Shown: positions 9,040 to 17,903 of the stretch, piece by piece
Layout: each line of letters starts with the position of its first letter
Numbering within the stretch: the stretch's first letter is position 1
DNA from: Treponema sp. UBA4267
GTDB lineage: Bacteria; Spirochaetota; Spirochaetia; Treponematales; Treponemataceae
Direction: 5' to 3'
DNA length: 64,000 nucleotides
Assembly: GCA_002395155.1 (NCBI GenBank)
Contig: DGWD01000009.1
Coordinates: forward strand, 76,584-140,583
Notes under the pieces: generated by a model
The model's database searches: none
The model's input: the letters and a program-made list of their open reading frames with translations, nothing else
What the model was told of the DNA's origin: nothing
Translations under genes and position numbers: made by a program

Positions 9040-10729
9040 AGATAAACAAAATGTTGCGGGGCAGTTGTTGTCTGCGGCAGGTTCTTACATCAAGCAAAAA
9101 TATCCTTTTTTGATTTTGTTTTTTGTAGGACTTTTAATTGTTTCTGCTTTGAACTTTATGAAAATTTCTACAGTTCAGAGCATTGCTAACTTTTCTATTA
9201 ATGATTTTGAAATTGGGCAAATTTCAGATCGAACTATTATTGCAGACAGGAACTTGGCTCCAGATGATGTAAACCCAATTGCAATTACAAAAGGTGAAAA
9301 AATTATTAAGAAGGGTTTCCCAATTACAGAAGAGGCTTTTTCAAAATTAAAGAAAATGGCTTCATCACCCTTGTATATTGATTACAGAGCTTTTGCCAAT
9401 AATGAACTTTATCTAGTTCTGCTGGCAATTATGTGGTATCTGCTGTTTTCATTTATTCCATTTGGTAGAAAAATTCAACTCAAAGAACCAATATTGCATG
9501 TAATTCTTTTTATAATTGTATATTCTGTAACGGCTTTTTGTGCAAAGTTCTCTTTCTTCTCGGATCCTTACAGAATTTGTATTGTAATTCCAACAGCACT
9601 TTCAATTATGCTGGTGACTGTTCTTTTTGGAAATATTTCTGCAGTTCTTTTATCATTAATCTTGTCGCTGGGAGTATTGAATGCTGCTAATTGGGAGCTT
9701 GCTCCATTCCTGTTTACACTGGCAACATCTTTATGTTCTTCTGCAATTGTAAGAAAAATAGAACGTCGTTTGGATCTGGTAGTTGCAGGTCTTTTAATTG
9801 CACTTTTTGAGGTTGTATTTGTTCTTTTAATTCTGGTGATTTATAACGAAACCTTTACAGAACTTCTTCCATTAATTTTAGGAATTATAGTTAATGGTTT
9901 TATTTCTGGTATTTTGACTTTAGGTTTACTTACACCGCTTGAAATTATTATGAACACAGCCTCTGTATTCCGTCTTATGGATTTAAGCGACAATAATGTT
10001 CCTATTTTCAAACAAATGCAGATTCAAGCAAACGGAACTTACAATCATTCTATGATGGTTGCTCAGCTTGCAGAAAGTGCCTGCCGTGAAATTGGTGCTA
10101 ATTCAATTTTGGCAAGAGTCGGCGGCTACTATCACGATATTGGAAAGATTGAAATGAGTGAATATTTTGTTGAAAATCAGCAGAATATGGAAAATAAACA
10201 CAGCGACTTAAACCCAACACTTTCGGCTTCGGTTATTAAAAGTCATGTTAAAAAGGGTGTAGAAAAGGGGCATCAGTTGCATTTACCACAGGCTGTAATT
10301 GATATTATTGCTGAACACCACGGAAATTCCGTAATCACTTATTTTTATAACGCCGCAAAAGAAAAGGATCCAACTCTTTCTCCAGAAGATTTTGCTTACC
10401 CTGGAAATCCTCCTACATCACGCGAGTCCGGTGTTGTAATGCTTGCAGATACTGTTGAAGCGGCCTGTCATACACTTGAAAACCCAACTTCTCAGAGACT
10501 GGAAAAATTTATTTCAACCTTAATAAATGCAAAAATGGATACAGGTCAGCTTAACAACTGTGAATTAACATTTAGAGATATTGCAAAAATAAAGGAATCC
10601 TTTGTAAATCTTTTAACTGGTTACTATCACAATAGAATTAAGTACCAGAATCAGGTTGATCCAGATGAAAAAAAAGAAGATAAGCCTGGTGATAAAAAAA
10701 CTGAAGCTAAAAAACAGGAATTAAAATAA
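9026..10729 (+). CDS. pgpH: 7TM-HD family phosphohydrolase, probable c-di-AMP phosphodiesterase
   Basis: Membrane phosphodiesterase of the 7TMR-HD family, whose Listeria member PgpH hydrolyses c-di-AMP. One TM helix (about residues 25-45) is followed by a short external segment, a block of six helices (about 125-320) and a cytosolic HD domain (about 335-505). The HD domain has NHSMMVAQLAE, GGYYHDIGK (the HD pair), IIAEHHG and MLADTVEAA metal-binding motifs. The external domain is only about 65 residues, much shorter than in Bacillus PgpH, whose total length is about 700. I prefer ATG 9026, 9 bases after AAAGG, over ATG 9020, which leaves only 3. The C-terminal tail is lysine/glutamate-rich. 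It overlaps phoH by 14 bases and abuts ybeY. Confidence 0.88.
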   Translation: MKKNEDKQNVAGQLLSAAGSYIKQKYPFLILFFVGLLIVSALNFMKISTVQSIANFSINDFEIGQISDRTIIADRNLAPDDVNPIAITKGEKIIKKGFPITEEAFSKLKKMASSPLYIDYRAFANNELYLVLLAIMWYLLFSFIPFGRKIQLKEPILHVILFIIVYSVTAFCAKFSFFSDPYRICIVIPTALSIMLVTVLFGNISAVLLSLILSLGVLNAANWELAPFLFTLATSLCSSAIVRKIERRLDLVVAGLLIALFEVVFVLLILVIYNETFTELLPLILGIIVNGFISGILTLGLLTPLEIIMNTASVFRLMDLSDNNVPIFKQMQIQANGTYNHSMMVAQLAESACREIGANSILARVGGYYHDIGKIEMSEYFVENQQNMENKHSDLNPTLSASVIKSHVKKGVEKGHQLHLPQAVIDIIAEHHGNSVITYFYNAAKEKDPTLSPEDFAYPGNPPTSRESGVVMLADTVEAACHTLENPTSQRLEKFISTLINAKMDTGQLNNCELTFRDIAKIKESFVNLLTGYYHNRIKYQNQVDPDEKKEDKPGDKKTEAKKQELK

Positions 10730-11205
10730 TGAATAGAGTTTTTGTTTCTTTGCAGGAAGATATTGATGAACCTCAATGGCTGGCAAATGTAGAAGGATTT
10801 GTCCAAACAGCTATGAAGGCTTTAAAATTTGATGGAGAAGAAGTATCAATTCTTTTTTGCAATGATTCTTATATGAGAGAATTGAATAACACCTACCGTC
10901 ATATAGATTCTTCAACAGATGTCCTTTCTTTTGAAAATGATCAGGAATATGAAGATGAAGAAGGAAAATGGAAGTGCGTAGGTGATATTGCTATAAGTCT
11001 AGATACTTTGCCTGTAAATGCCCAATATTTTGACGAAAATAATAATAGTGAACTAAAAAGACTTCTTGTTCATGGTCTTTTGCATTTAAACGGAATGGAC
11101 CACGGTGAAGAACACATTGAAAAAGGTCAGACTCCAGTTTGCGAGATGCTGGTTCTTCAGGAAAAAATTCTTGAGTCTTTGAAGGATGAAAAAATTATAT
11201 TATGA
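10729..11205 (+). CDS. ybeY: Endoribonuclease YbeY
   Basis: Zinc-dependent endoribonuclease (UPF0054) involved in 16S rRNA 3'-end maturation and 70S ribosome quality control. The 158-residue protein has the signature HGLLHLNGMDHGEEH, giving the HxxxHxxxxxH metal-binding pattern, preceded by the STDVLSFE motif and the GDIAIS strand. Length is normal. The start codon overlaps the stop of the upstream gene (TAATG) and its 3' end overlaps the next gene by 4 bases (ATGA), indicating translational coupling. Confidence 0.96.
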   Translation: MNRVFVSLQEDIDEPQWLANVEGFVQTAMKALKFDGEEVSILFCNDSYMRELNNTYRHIDSSTDVLSFENDQEYEDEEGKWKCVGDIAISLDTLPVNAQYFDENNNSELKRLLVHGLLHLNGMDHGEEHIEKGQTPVCEMLVLQEKILESLKDEKIIL

Positions 11206-11990
11206 GTATTTTTAATCGAAAAAAGAAAAACAAAGCAAAAGAAGATGAAGATAGTATAAATCAGGAAATTCTCAACGAAGAAAAAAAAGACATGATTCAG
11301 GGTGTTGAAGATTTGTCTAAAACAGCCGTAAAGGAAGTTATGATTCCACGAATCGATGTTGACTTTATTTCTTCAGATACACCCCAGGAAGAACTTTTTT
11401 CTAAAATTGTAGCAAGTGGGCATTCTCGTTTTCCTCTTTATACAGAATCAATAGATAATGTAATTGGTGTTTTATATGTTAAGGATATTATAAAATGCCT
11501 GGCTGAAAAAAAGCCTATAAACTTACAGGAATTAGCACGCAAGGCATATTTTGTTCCTGAAAGTAAAAGAATTGACTCTCTTTTAAGAGAATTTAAACGT
11601 CATCATCTTCATATTGCAATTGCTATAGATGAATATGGCGGAATGTCTGGAATTGTCACAATGGAAGATATTATTGAGGAAATTGTTGGCGATATTCAGG
11701 ATGAGTTTGATAAGGAACAGGAAAATATTCTTACTGTAAGCGAAAATGTATGGCTTTGTGATGCCCGTGTTGATCTTGACGATTTGAATGAAGCTTTGGA
11801 TGCTCAATTTCCTAACGAGGATTTTGACAGCCTTGGTGGTTTTGTATTTGATCTTTTTGGAAAAGTTCCTGTTAAATATGAAAAGGCCACCTGGAATAAT
11901 TATGACTTTATTGTACAGGACATGGAAGGTCACAGAATAAATATTGTAAAAGTAATAAAAAAACTTGATAATAAAGAAGATGATGAATAA
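11202..11990 (+). CDS. CorC/HlyC-type CBS-domain protein
   Basis: Soluble two-CBS-domain protein with a C-terminal CorC_HlyC domain; family members are linked to magnesium or cobalt efflux (CorC/YbeX), and YbeX is also linked to ribosome metabolism. CBS motifs run from VKEVMIPRIDV (about residue 44) through FPLYTESIDNVIGVLYVKDI and the second CBS with IAIDEYGGMSGIVTMEDIIEEIVGDIQDE. The C-terminal domain covers about 185-260. There are no membrane segments, unlike DUF21-containing relatives, so it is cytosolic. Placement after ybeY mirrors the ybeZ-ybeY-ybeX order of proteobacteria. It has a 4-base ATGA overlap with ybeY. Confidence 0.92.
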   Translation: MSIFNRKKKNKAKEDEDSINQEILNEEKKDMIQGVEDLSKTAVKEVMIPRIDVDFISSDTPQEELFSKIVASGHSRFPLYTESIDNVIGVLYVKDIIKCLAEKKPINLQELARKAYFVPESKRIDSLLREFKRHHLHIAIAIDEYGGMSGIVTMEDIIEEIVGDIQDEFDKEQENILTVSENVWLCDARVDLDDLNEALDAQFPNEDFDSLGGFVFDLFGKVPVKYEKATWNNYDFIVQDMEGHRINIVKVIKKLDNKEDDE

Positions 11991-14070
11991 AAAATTAAAA
12001 AAGACTTTAATAATTTCTCTTTTAATCTCTTTTAGCTCAATTTCTTGTCCTATTTTTGCCGCAGAAGCAAGAAATGCTATAAAAGTATATCAGCAGGCCC
12101 AGGAATTACAGGCTGATGATAACTGGTACGAAGCATCTCAATACTATATTGAGGTGGTTAATATTAATCCTGCTTTTTCGGATGCATGGTTCCACTTGTC
12201 TGAATGCTGCTATCATCTTGGAGAATTTGATCTTGCAAAACAGTATCTTGAAAATGCTGAAAAATACGAAAAAGACAATTCAAAAATCCAAAATCTTAAA
12301 GGGATGATTCTTCTGGCTCTTGGTGAAACCGAAGATGCCCGTACAATTTTTAATGAAATCTTAAAAAAATATCCAAATGATATAGATGCCCACTTTGGTC
12401 TTGCCGAAATTGAACTTTATGATGGAAAGTTTTCTGGTGCTGAAAATCAATATACAGAAGCCTTAAAAAGACAGTCTTCGAACCGCAGGGCTTTACTTTC
12501 TCTGGCTCTTGTTTGTGCAGAAACTCAACGCTATAAACAGGCCGAAAAGTATTTGCAACAGGCTATTCAGTTTTATTCTGGCGAAGCAGAAGTTCATTAT
12601 CTTGCTGCAATTATTTATCTTATGCAGTCTGATTACAAGAGAGCAGAAAAGCACGCAAGAATTGCAGTTGAACTTAGGGGGGATTATGAAGATGCCTACG
12701 GACTTTTGGCATCCATTCTATATTCTCAAAAAAAATATTCCCAGGTTATAGATTTGTGTGATTATTTGATTGGAAAAAATAGACGTAATTCTTCTGCCTG
12801 GTATTTAAAAGGTGTTTCTGAGCAAAATCTTGGAAATGTTGAAGATGCAATTGAAACATGGTCAACTGGTTTGAATATTCAGCCTCAAGATGAAATGATG
12901 AGGATGATGCTGGAACTTACTATAAAGGATCAGGTCGACTTGACTGATGAAAGACGTGCTGCCTGGGCAAACTATCATATTGAAAATGCCAGACAGTATG
13001 ATTCTCGTTATGATAAAGCTGGTTCTACTTATGAATACCAGAGAGCTTTAATTATTGATCCTTCAAATACAGAAGCAAGACTGGCTTATGCAAATATTCT
13101 TGAAATGAATGGAATGCATGAACTTTATCTTTCTCAGTTAAATTTTATAAAGGAAACTTCCGAAAAAGAACTTTCAACTTCTTTAAAAGACACAATTGAA
13201 GCTTATAATTCACTTTTGCAGGATACTCTTGCTAAAAAATGGAAGGTAGATCCTTTTTATCTGGATAAAATCCGCTGGAATATTGCTGTTTTCTATACAG
13301 AATCAACTTCTACCTTTAATCATGCTGATTCAGACCGCCTTATTGCCTTGGCTTGTGCAGATGTTTTTTCTGGCGTGGCAATTACTTCTGTAAAAACTCA
13401 AGTAACACCTGTGTCTGGATATGCGGAAGCCTTTAGAAATGCCAGAGCAAACAATTTTGATTATTTTGTAATTGTTTCTTTGAGCGAAGGTGCTGAAGAC
13501 CTTTCTTTAACTTCTAAAATGTATTCAGGCCGTACTGGTACAGAAACTTCAACAGATAAGTTTTATGCGACTGGAAATAACAGGCTTTCTACGGTTCTTA
13601 GACGTTTTAGAAATTCTGTTTTAGAAAAACTTACAGTTCGTGGAAAAATCTTAAATCGTAATGGAAAAACTGTTCTTATAGATTTAGGAAAATCTGAAAA
13701 TATTGTAAAAGATGCCGAATTCAAAATCATAAAGAAGGGTGGTTTAAAAACTGCAGATTCAGGTACAGGTCTTTTTTATAAGGATGATGATGTAGTTGGT
13801 TCTCTGGTTGTAAGTCAGGCTGGTGAAGAAGTTTCTGAGGCTCTTATAACTGAACATGGTTTTTACGACCGAATTAATATTGATGATGAATTGCTTTTGG
13901 TAAAAATGCCTGAAAAAGAAGTGTCGGGTGGAATGGATAACGTTCCAAACTCTGATGAAGAGGGAAATCAGGTTGTAAATAACGAAGTAAAAGGTCAGGA
14001 ATTGGTGGAAGAAATTAAAAAGGCTGTTGAAAGGCCTGCAATTCTTGAGATTCTTAGAAATATTTACTAG
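11983..14070 (+). CDS. Secreted or periplasmic tetratricopeptide-repeat protein
   Basis: A signal peptide (KKTLIISLLISFSSISCPIFA) is followed by about nine tetratricopeptide repeats (residues ~30-370), recognisable from the recurring A-Y/W-L-G-A-P spacing, and a C-terminal beta-rich module (about 540-640) beginning VRGKILNRNGKTVLIDLG. That module resembles C-terminal domains of flagellar or curli-associated periplasmic proteins; this is only an impression. TPR arrays mediate protein-protein contacts, so a scaffolding role in the envelope is likely. I place the start at ATG 11983, behind AAAGAAG and overlapping the corC stop. A TTG at 11965 is less likely. A hairpin terminator follows. No specific function recognised. 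Confidence 0.8.
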   Translation: MNKKLKKTLIISLLISFSSISCPIFAAEARNAIKVYQQAQELQADDNWYEASQYYIEVVNINPAFSDAWFHLSECCYHLGEFDLAKQYLENAEKYEKDNSKIQNLKGMILLALGETEDARTIFNEILKKYPNDIDAHFGLAEIELYDGKFSGAENQYTEALKRQSSNRRALLSLALVCAETQRYKQAEKYLQQAIQFYSGEAEVHYLAAIIYLMQSDYKRAEKHARIAVELRGDYEDAYGLLASILYSQKKYSQVIDLCDYLIGKNRRNSSAWYLKGVSEQNLGNVEDAIETWSTGLNIQPQDEMMRMMLELTIKDQVDLTDERRAAWANYHIENARQYDSRYDKAGSTYEYQRALIIDPSNTEARLAYANILEMNGMHELYLSQLNFIKETSEKELSTSLKDTIEAYNSLLQDTLAKKWKVDPFYLDKIRWNIAVFYTESTSTFNHADSDRLIALACADVFSGVAITSVKTQVTPVSGYAEAFRNARANNFDYFVIVSLSEGAEDLSLTSKMYSGRTGTETSTDKFYATGNNRLSTVLRRFRNSVLEKLTVRGKILNRNGKTVLIDLGKSENIVKDAEFKIIKKGGLKTADSGTGLFYKDDDVVGSLVVSQAGEEVSEALITEHGFYDRINIDDELLLVKMPEKEVSGGMDNVPNSDEEGNQVVNNEVKGQELVEEIKKAVERPAILEILRNIY

Positions 14071-14076
14071 TAAAAA

Positions 14077-14120
14077 GGCTGGATTAAAGTTTGTTTAGAG
14101 CTGAATCCAGCCATTTTTTT
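14077..14120. terminator. Bidirectional intrinsic terminator
   Basis: GGCTGGATT (14077-14085) and AATCCAGCC (14104-14112) form a perfect 9-bp stem followed by ATTTTTTT on the plus strand. On the minus strand the stem is followed by TTTTT. It serves both convergent genes and overlaps the last codons of the minus-strand one. Confidence 0.85.
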
Positions 14121-14950
14121 GTTTGAATTGGATATACCTGCTGAATCTTTATAAATGTTTTTACAGCCGCATTATAGTCACCAGTAAGATACTGGGCTTC
14201 ACCAATATAAAAATAGGCTCTGTTTCTTGTGCTTTCAGAAATATTAGTTCCTACAAGTTTATTTAAATCTTTTATAGCCTGATCATATTTTCTTTGAACA
14301 AAACTTGTTTTTAGAATTTCAAAAAGAAGATAATCATCACCACCATCAGGAGAAATCATATCTTCTTCAAAAATGTATTGTTTAAGAATTGTGTTTTTGT
14401 TTTTTTTGCTTGAATAAAGTTCTTTTGTTGAATCCAAAGTTTCCTGAGAAATTTTTTCTTCATCATCATAATTTTTATCCAAAATATCAACGTAAGGAAG
14501 TGGAGTTTCTCTTAAAGTTCCATCAGGATAAACTTTATCTGGTTCTATTTTAATGCTTGCATCCTTTTTTTCTTTTGGAATTAAGTGAGCACCATTTACT
14601 GTAGAATTGAAAGATAAGAGTATTAAATCATAAGGCTGGTCGGTAACAATAATAACAGCATAAAAATAGTCTTTAAAATCTGTAACTGTATCGGTATAAC
14701 TTGTGTAAGTTGCTTTTAGTTCTGCTAAAGGCTTTTTATCTTTAATCTGATCATAACTTGTAATTTGTTTAAGACTTCTGTATAGGTAAAGCTTTTTAAT
14801 TGGTTTTTCAGTCTTTGCAGGAAGGGTCCATGTGACAGTTATTTTTTGTCCTTTTCCACCAAGGGCTTTAATGTCTTTTACAAGAGGCTGTTCAGCAAAA
14901 ATAAAAACTGTGAAAAGTAGGGACAATATTAAGCTTACCAATTTCTTCAT
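14084..14950 (-). CDS. Secreted protein of unknown function, fibronectin-like plus helical repeat
   Basis: A clear signal peptide (MKKLVSLILSLLFTVFIFAEQ) is followed by a beta-rich domain (about residues 25-115) with features of a fibronectin type III fold (KITVTWTLPAKTEKPIKKLYLYRS and a later YFYAVIIV strand). A linker leads to a C-terminal helical-repeat segment (about 205-288) with AYFYIGEAQYLTGDYNAAVKTFIKI, a tetratricopeptide-like pair. 288 residues. The start is fixed by a TTGATT-17-TATTAT promoter ending 8 bases upstream, with no ribosome binding site. It is divergent from prfB and I do not recognise its function. Confidence 0.78.
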   Translation of the reverse strand: MKKLVSLILSLLFTVFIFAEQPLVKDIKALGGKGQKITVTWTLPAKTEKPIKKLYLYRSLKQITSYDQIKDKKPLAELKATYTSYTDTVTDFKDYFYAVIIVTDQPYDLILLSFNSTVNGAHLIPKEKKDASIKIEPDKVYPDGTLRETPLPYVDILDKNYDDEEKISQETLDSTKELYSSKKNKNTILKQYIFEEDMISPDGGDDYLLFEILKTSFVQRKYDQAIKDLNKLVGTNISESTRNRAYFYIGEAQYLTGDYNAAVKTFIKIQQVYPIQTKKWLDSALNKL

Positions 14951-14958
14951 AATAGTTA

Positions 14959-14987
14959 ATAATATAGGTAGAATTGCAGAAAATCAA
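14959..14987 (-). promoter_or_regulatory. Promoter of the 14950 gene, interleaved with the prfB promoter
   Basis: On the minus strand: TTGATT (14987-14982), 17 bases, TATTAT (14964-14959), then 8 bases to the ATG. This implies a nearly leaderless mRNA. It overlaps the divergent prfB promoter (14974-15002). Confidence 0.6.
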
Positions 14988-15002
14988 GATTGTTGGTATT
15001 CT
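14974..15002 (+). promoter_or_regulatory. Promoter of prfB
   Basis: TTGCAG (14974-14979), 17-base spacer, TATTCT (14997-15002), then 6 bases to ATG 15009 and no Shine-Dalgarno sequence. The boxes are imperfect, but the spacing is ideal and matches other leaderless promoters in the window. Confidence 0.5.
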
Positions 15003-15008
15003 AGACCT

Positions 15009-16143
15009 ATGTTAGAAGAAATTAAATTACCTATAGAACAATTACGCGAAGATATTATGAATGTTTGGGGGCGTCTTTGACTCGGACGCTATCGAAAAAT
15101 CAATTAAAGAAAAAGAAAAGCTAACAGAAGTTCCAGGCTTTTGGGATGATCATGAAAGTGCTGAAAAAGTAATGTCCCAAATCAGAAAATTAAAAAATCG
15201 TGTTGAGCCTTGGAAAAAACTTATTGCAGATATGGACGACCTGGAAGCAATGTATGAACTTGCTTCTGAATCTGGTGAAGAAAGTGATGAAGCCGAAGTT
15301 CGTTCAATGTATGATGCTGCAAAAAAACAGTTTGAAAAATTAAATATTCTAAATCTTTTGAGTGGCGAAGTAGACCAGAATGATGCCTTTTTGACAATTC
15401 ATGCGGGGGCAGGTGGAACTGAAGCCTGTGACTGGGCTTTTATGCTTAGCCGCATGTATTTACGCTGGGCTGAACGTCACGGATATAAAACAGAAGTAAT
15501 GGATGAACTTGAAGCTGAAGGTGGTATAAAATCGGTAACCATTCAGATTTCTGGAGATTTTGTATATGGATATTTAAAAGGGGAAGGTGGAATTCACCGC
15601 CTTGTAAGAATTTCTCCTTTTGATGCCAATGCAAGACGTCATACAAGTTTTGCTTCGGTTTATGTTTATCCTGTTCTGGATGATACGATTGAAGTTGAAA
15701 TTAAACCTGAAGATTTAAGAGTTGATACTTACCGTGCAGGTGGAAAGGGCGGTCAGCATGTAAATAAAACTGATTCTGCTGTTCGTTTTACCCACCTTCC
15801 AACAGGAATCGTTGTTGCCTGTCAGACTGAACGAAGTCAGATTTTTAACCGTCAGGCTTGTATGAGCATGTTAAAGGCAAGACTTTACGAATATTACAGG
15901 GAACAGAAAGAAAAGGAAAACTCAAAATTTGCTGCTGAAAAAAAGGATATTTCCTTTGGTAGTCAGATTCGTTCTTATGTTTTTTGTCCATACACCATGG
16001 TAAAAGACCATCGTACAAAGTATTCTGTTGGAAACATTCAAGGAGTAATGGATGGTGATCTTGATGATTTTATGAATGCTTATCTGATTGCCAAGTGGAA
16101 AGGTCTTCCTATGGATGGCTCTGGAGACGATGAAGACGAGTAA
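15009..16143 (+). CDS. prfB: Peptide chain release factor 2, expressed through a +1 frameshift
   Basis: RF2 reads UGA and UAA stop codons and triggers hydrolysis of peptidyl-tRNA. The gene is two frames: 23 codons from ATG 15009 to CTT 15075-15077, an in-frame TGA (15078-15080), and after a +1 shift the remaining 354 codons starting at GAC 15079. The joined product is 377 residues, normal for RF2. It has the stop-codon recognition motif SPF (in RISPFDANARRHTSF) and the catalytic GGQ (RAGGKGGQHVNK). The slippery context GGGGG-CGT-CTT-TGA-C matches the E. coli arrangement. Annotators who ignore the shift would start wrongly at 15061. It heads a long co-directional gene array. Confidence 0.97.
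15067..15081 (+). promoter_or_regulatory. prfB programmed +1 frameshift site
   Basis: An internal Shine-Dalgarno-like GGGGG (15067-15071) is followed, one codon later, by CTT TGA C (15075-15081). Slow UGA decoding when RF2 is scarce lets the peptidyl-tRNA slip from CTT to TTT, continuing at GAC. This is the classical RF2 autoregulatory site with the same spacing as in E. coli. Confidence 0.95.
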
Positions 16144-17893
16144 GTCAGTTTTTAGCAGACTGTTTTTTTTCACATTATTAGTATTTCTCACAAGTGTAAA
16201 ACTATACTCAGAAGCAAATTCCAGTTCATGGGTTATAGCAGCACAGGCTTTTACTTATTCTAAAGGTCAGGAAAAAAATGCTGTAACTGATGCTGCATCT
16301 CAAATGATTCCTATTTCTATTCTGGAAAAAATAAGTAAGAATCTTGAAAGAAATGTTCTTCCTGATGAAAGTTACGAAAGAGAACGTTATAAACTGCAAG
16401 TTGCCCGCCAGTCTCTTTATCTGCAATTGTCTAATGAATATAAGAAGAAAGATGCTCTTATGCTCTACAATTACAGTCCGGCAGTTTTAATGTCAAAAAC
16501 CAGGGATCAGAATAAAAATATCGAAAAAATTGAAAAGAAAATTGAAGAAAATCTACAAGAATTAAAAAAAGCTCAGAATGAATGTGAAGATAATATGGCA
16601 CTTGTTAGTGATGAGCTAAAAAAACTTTCTGATGATAAAAATACGGAATTGGAATTAATAAAGAATCTTTTTCACCGTATTTTTATAAAAGATGAAAATG
16701 TTATAAAACAGGAAGATATTAGCCTTTATAAAAATGATTTTACCCAGCTTTACGTTCCCAGTCAGTCTGTAAAAAATAAAGAATACGATAGTCCTGCTTT
16801 TGAAAAAGAAATGAATTCCTGCAAAATCAATTTGCTTATAACCGGTTCAATTTCTTCTTATGGCGATTTTATTTCTGTTTCACTTGATCTTTATCTTTAT
16901 CCTGGTTGTAAAAAAATTGCCAGTCTGATGGAAGTTGGTACATTAAAAGAAATTGATTTGCTTACAACTAGTTTAGTCGGTCAAATGATTCCTCTTTTTA
17001 CTAATGCAATGCCTGTTAAAATAAATCTGGAAATTACTCCAGAAGCGGCAATGGAAAATACCAGATTTTTTATAGATGATGTTTTGCAGGTATCAAATGA
17101 AGAAAGTATTACTTTGGAAGCCGGTCAGCATAATTTTGAGTTTACATGTGAAGGTTATAAAACAATTTCTACAAATTATGTTTTTGAAGGCAATAGAAAC
17201 TATAAGATTCAGGTAAATTTACAGCCAGTTGTTGAAGGTCATATTGAAATTGGTTTGATTAAACCGCTTGAAGGTGAAATTTTTGCAAATGCCCAGCTTG
17301 CAAAGGAAGTTGATTCAAAAAAGGCCCGGATTAAGATTAATGGAAACGCCATAATGGGACAGTTTGTTGATAAAGATGGTCATACAGATTTCTTCTACCT
17401 GCCAGAAGACCTTTATTACGATCAAAGTTTTGTTTCTATTAAGCCAAAACCAAGGGATCGTGATGAATATATAGATGTTCGTCGAAGATGGTTCTATGCC
17501 TCTTATTCAATGTTAATTGTTTCATTGATTCCTACTTTTTATACCTATGGTAATTTAATGAACGAAGTAAAACTTTATTATTCCGGAAATGTTCGTTATA
17601 ACGAAGCAAATACCTGGCAAGTGGCAAGTAATGTATGTCAGTGTGTTTCAATAGCATGTGGTGCCTTTATGGTTTATGAATTGGTTCGTTATCTTGTTGC
17701 TGCTGATTCCGTTTTGCCGCAAAAGGCTAAGGCCGTTAAAGATGGTAAGGAAACCTATTATGTGCCTCCTTTAGATTTAGATGGAGGTCAGGAAACTGTG
17801 CAAACACAAAATGATGATGAAGATATGAGTACAGAAAATATAGAAAATACAGAGAAATCTGAAAAAACTGAAGAAAAGTCTAGTAGAAAATAG
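16130..17893 (+). CDS. Envelope protein with PEGA-like domain
   Basis: A signal peptide (KSVFSRLFFFTLLVFLTSVKLYSEA) precedes an N-terminal mixed region, a coiled-coil stretch (about residues 125-185, rich in K/E/N), a beta domain with LLITGSISSYGDFISVSLDLYLYPG, and a PEGA-like repeat (about 310-370; ITLEAGQHNFEFTCEGYKT). Two hydrophobic segments (about 463-480 and 505-530) likely anchor it in the inner membrane. The tail is Glu/Asn-rich. ATG 16130 gives a clean signal peptide and overlaps prfB by 14 bases; ATG 16115 is an alternative. PEGA-type domains occur in surface and cell-wall-associated proteins. Exact function unknown; genomic position with ftsY and lolCDE points to the envelope. Confidence 0.75.
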   Translation: MKTSKSVFSRLFFFTLLVFLTSVKLYSEANSSSWVIAAQAFTYSKGQEKNAVTDAASQMIPISILEKISKNLERNVLPDESYERERYKLQVARQSLYLQLSNEYKKKDALMLYNYSPAVLMSKTRDQNKNIEKIEKKIEENLQELKKAQNECEDNMALVSDELKKLSDDKNTELELIKNLFHRIFIKDENVIKQEDISLYKNDFTQLYVPSQSVKNKEYDSPAFEKEMNSCKINLLITGSISSYGDFISVSLDLYLYPGCKKIASLMEVGTLKEIDLLTTSLVGQMIPLFTNAMPVKINLEITPEAAMENTRFFIDDVLQVSNEESITLEAGQHNFEFTCEGYKTISTNYVFEGNRNYKIQVNLQPVVEGHIEIGLIKPLEGEIFANAQLAKEVDSKKARIKINGNAIMGQFVDKDGHTDFFYLPEDLYYDQSFVSIKPKPRDRDEYIDVRRRWFYASYSMLIVSLIPTFYTYGNLMNEVKLYYSGNVRYNEANTWQVASNVCQCVSIACGAFMVYELVRYLVAADSVLPQKAKAVKDGKETYYVPPLDLDGGQETVQTQNDDEDMSTENIENTEKSEKTEEKSSRK

Positions 17894-17903
17894 GGGAATA
17901 AAT

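Noticed and set aside
11583..11933. A 116-codon minus-strand open frame
   Set aside because: It is antisense to the CorC-like gene, rich in Asn/Ile/Lys as expected from AT-rich antisense, with no recognisable domain.
15061..16143. prfB starting at ATG 15061
   Set aside because: It would give MFGGVF before the RF2 body, lacks the conserved N-terminal helix and ignores the classical CTT TGA C shift site joined to the upstream frame.
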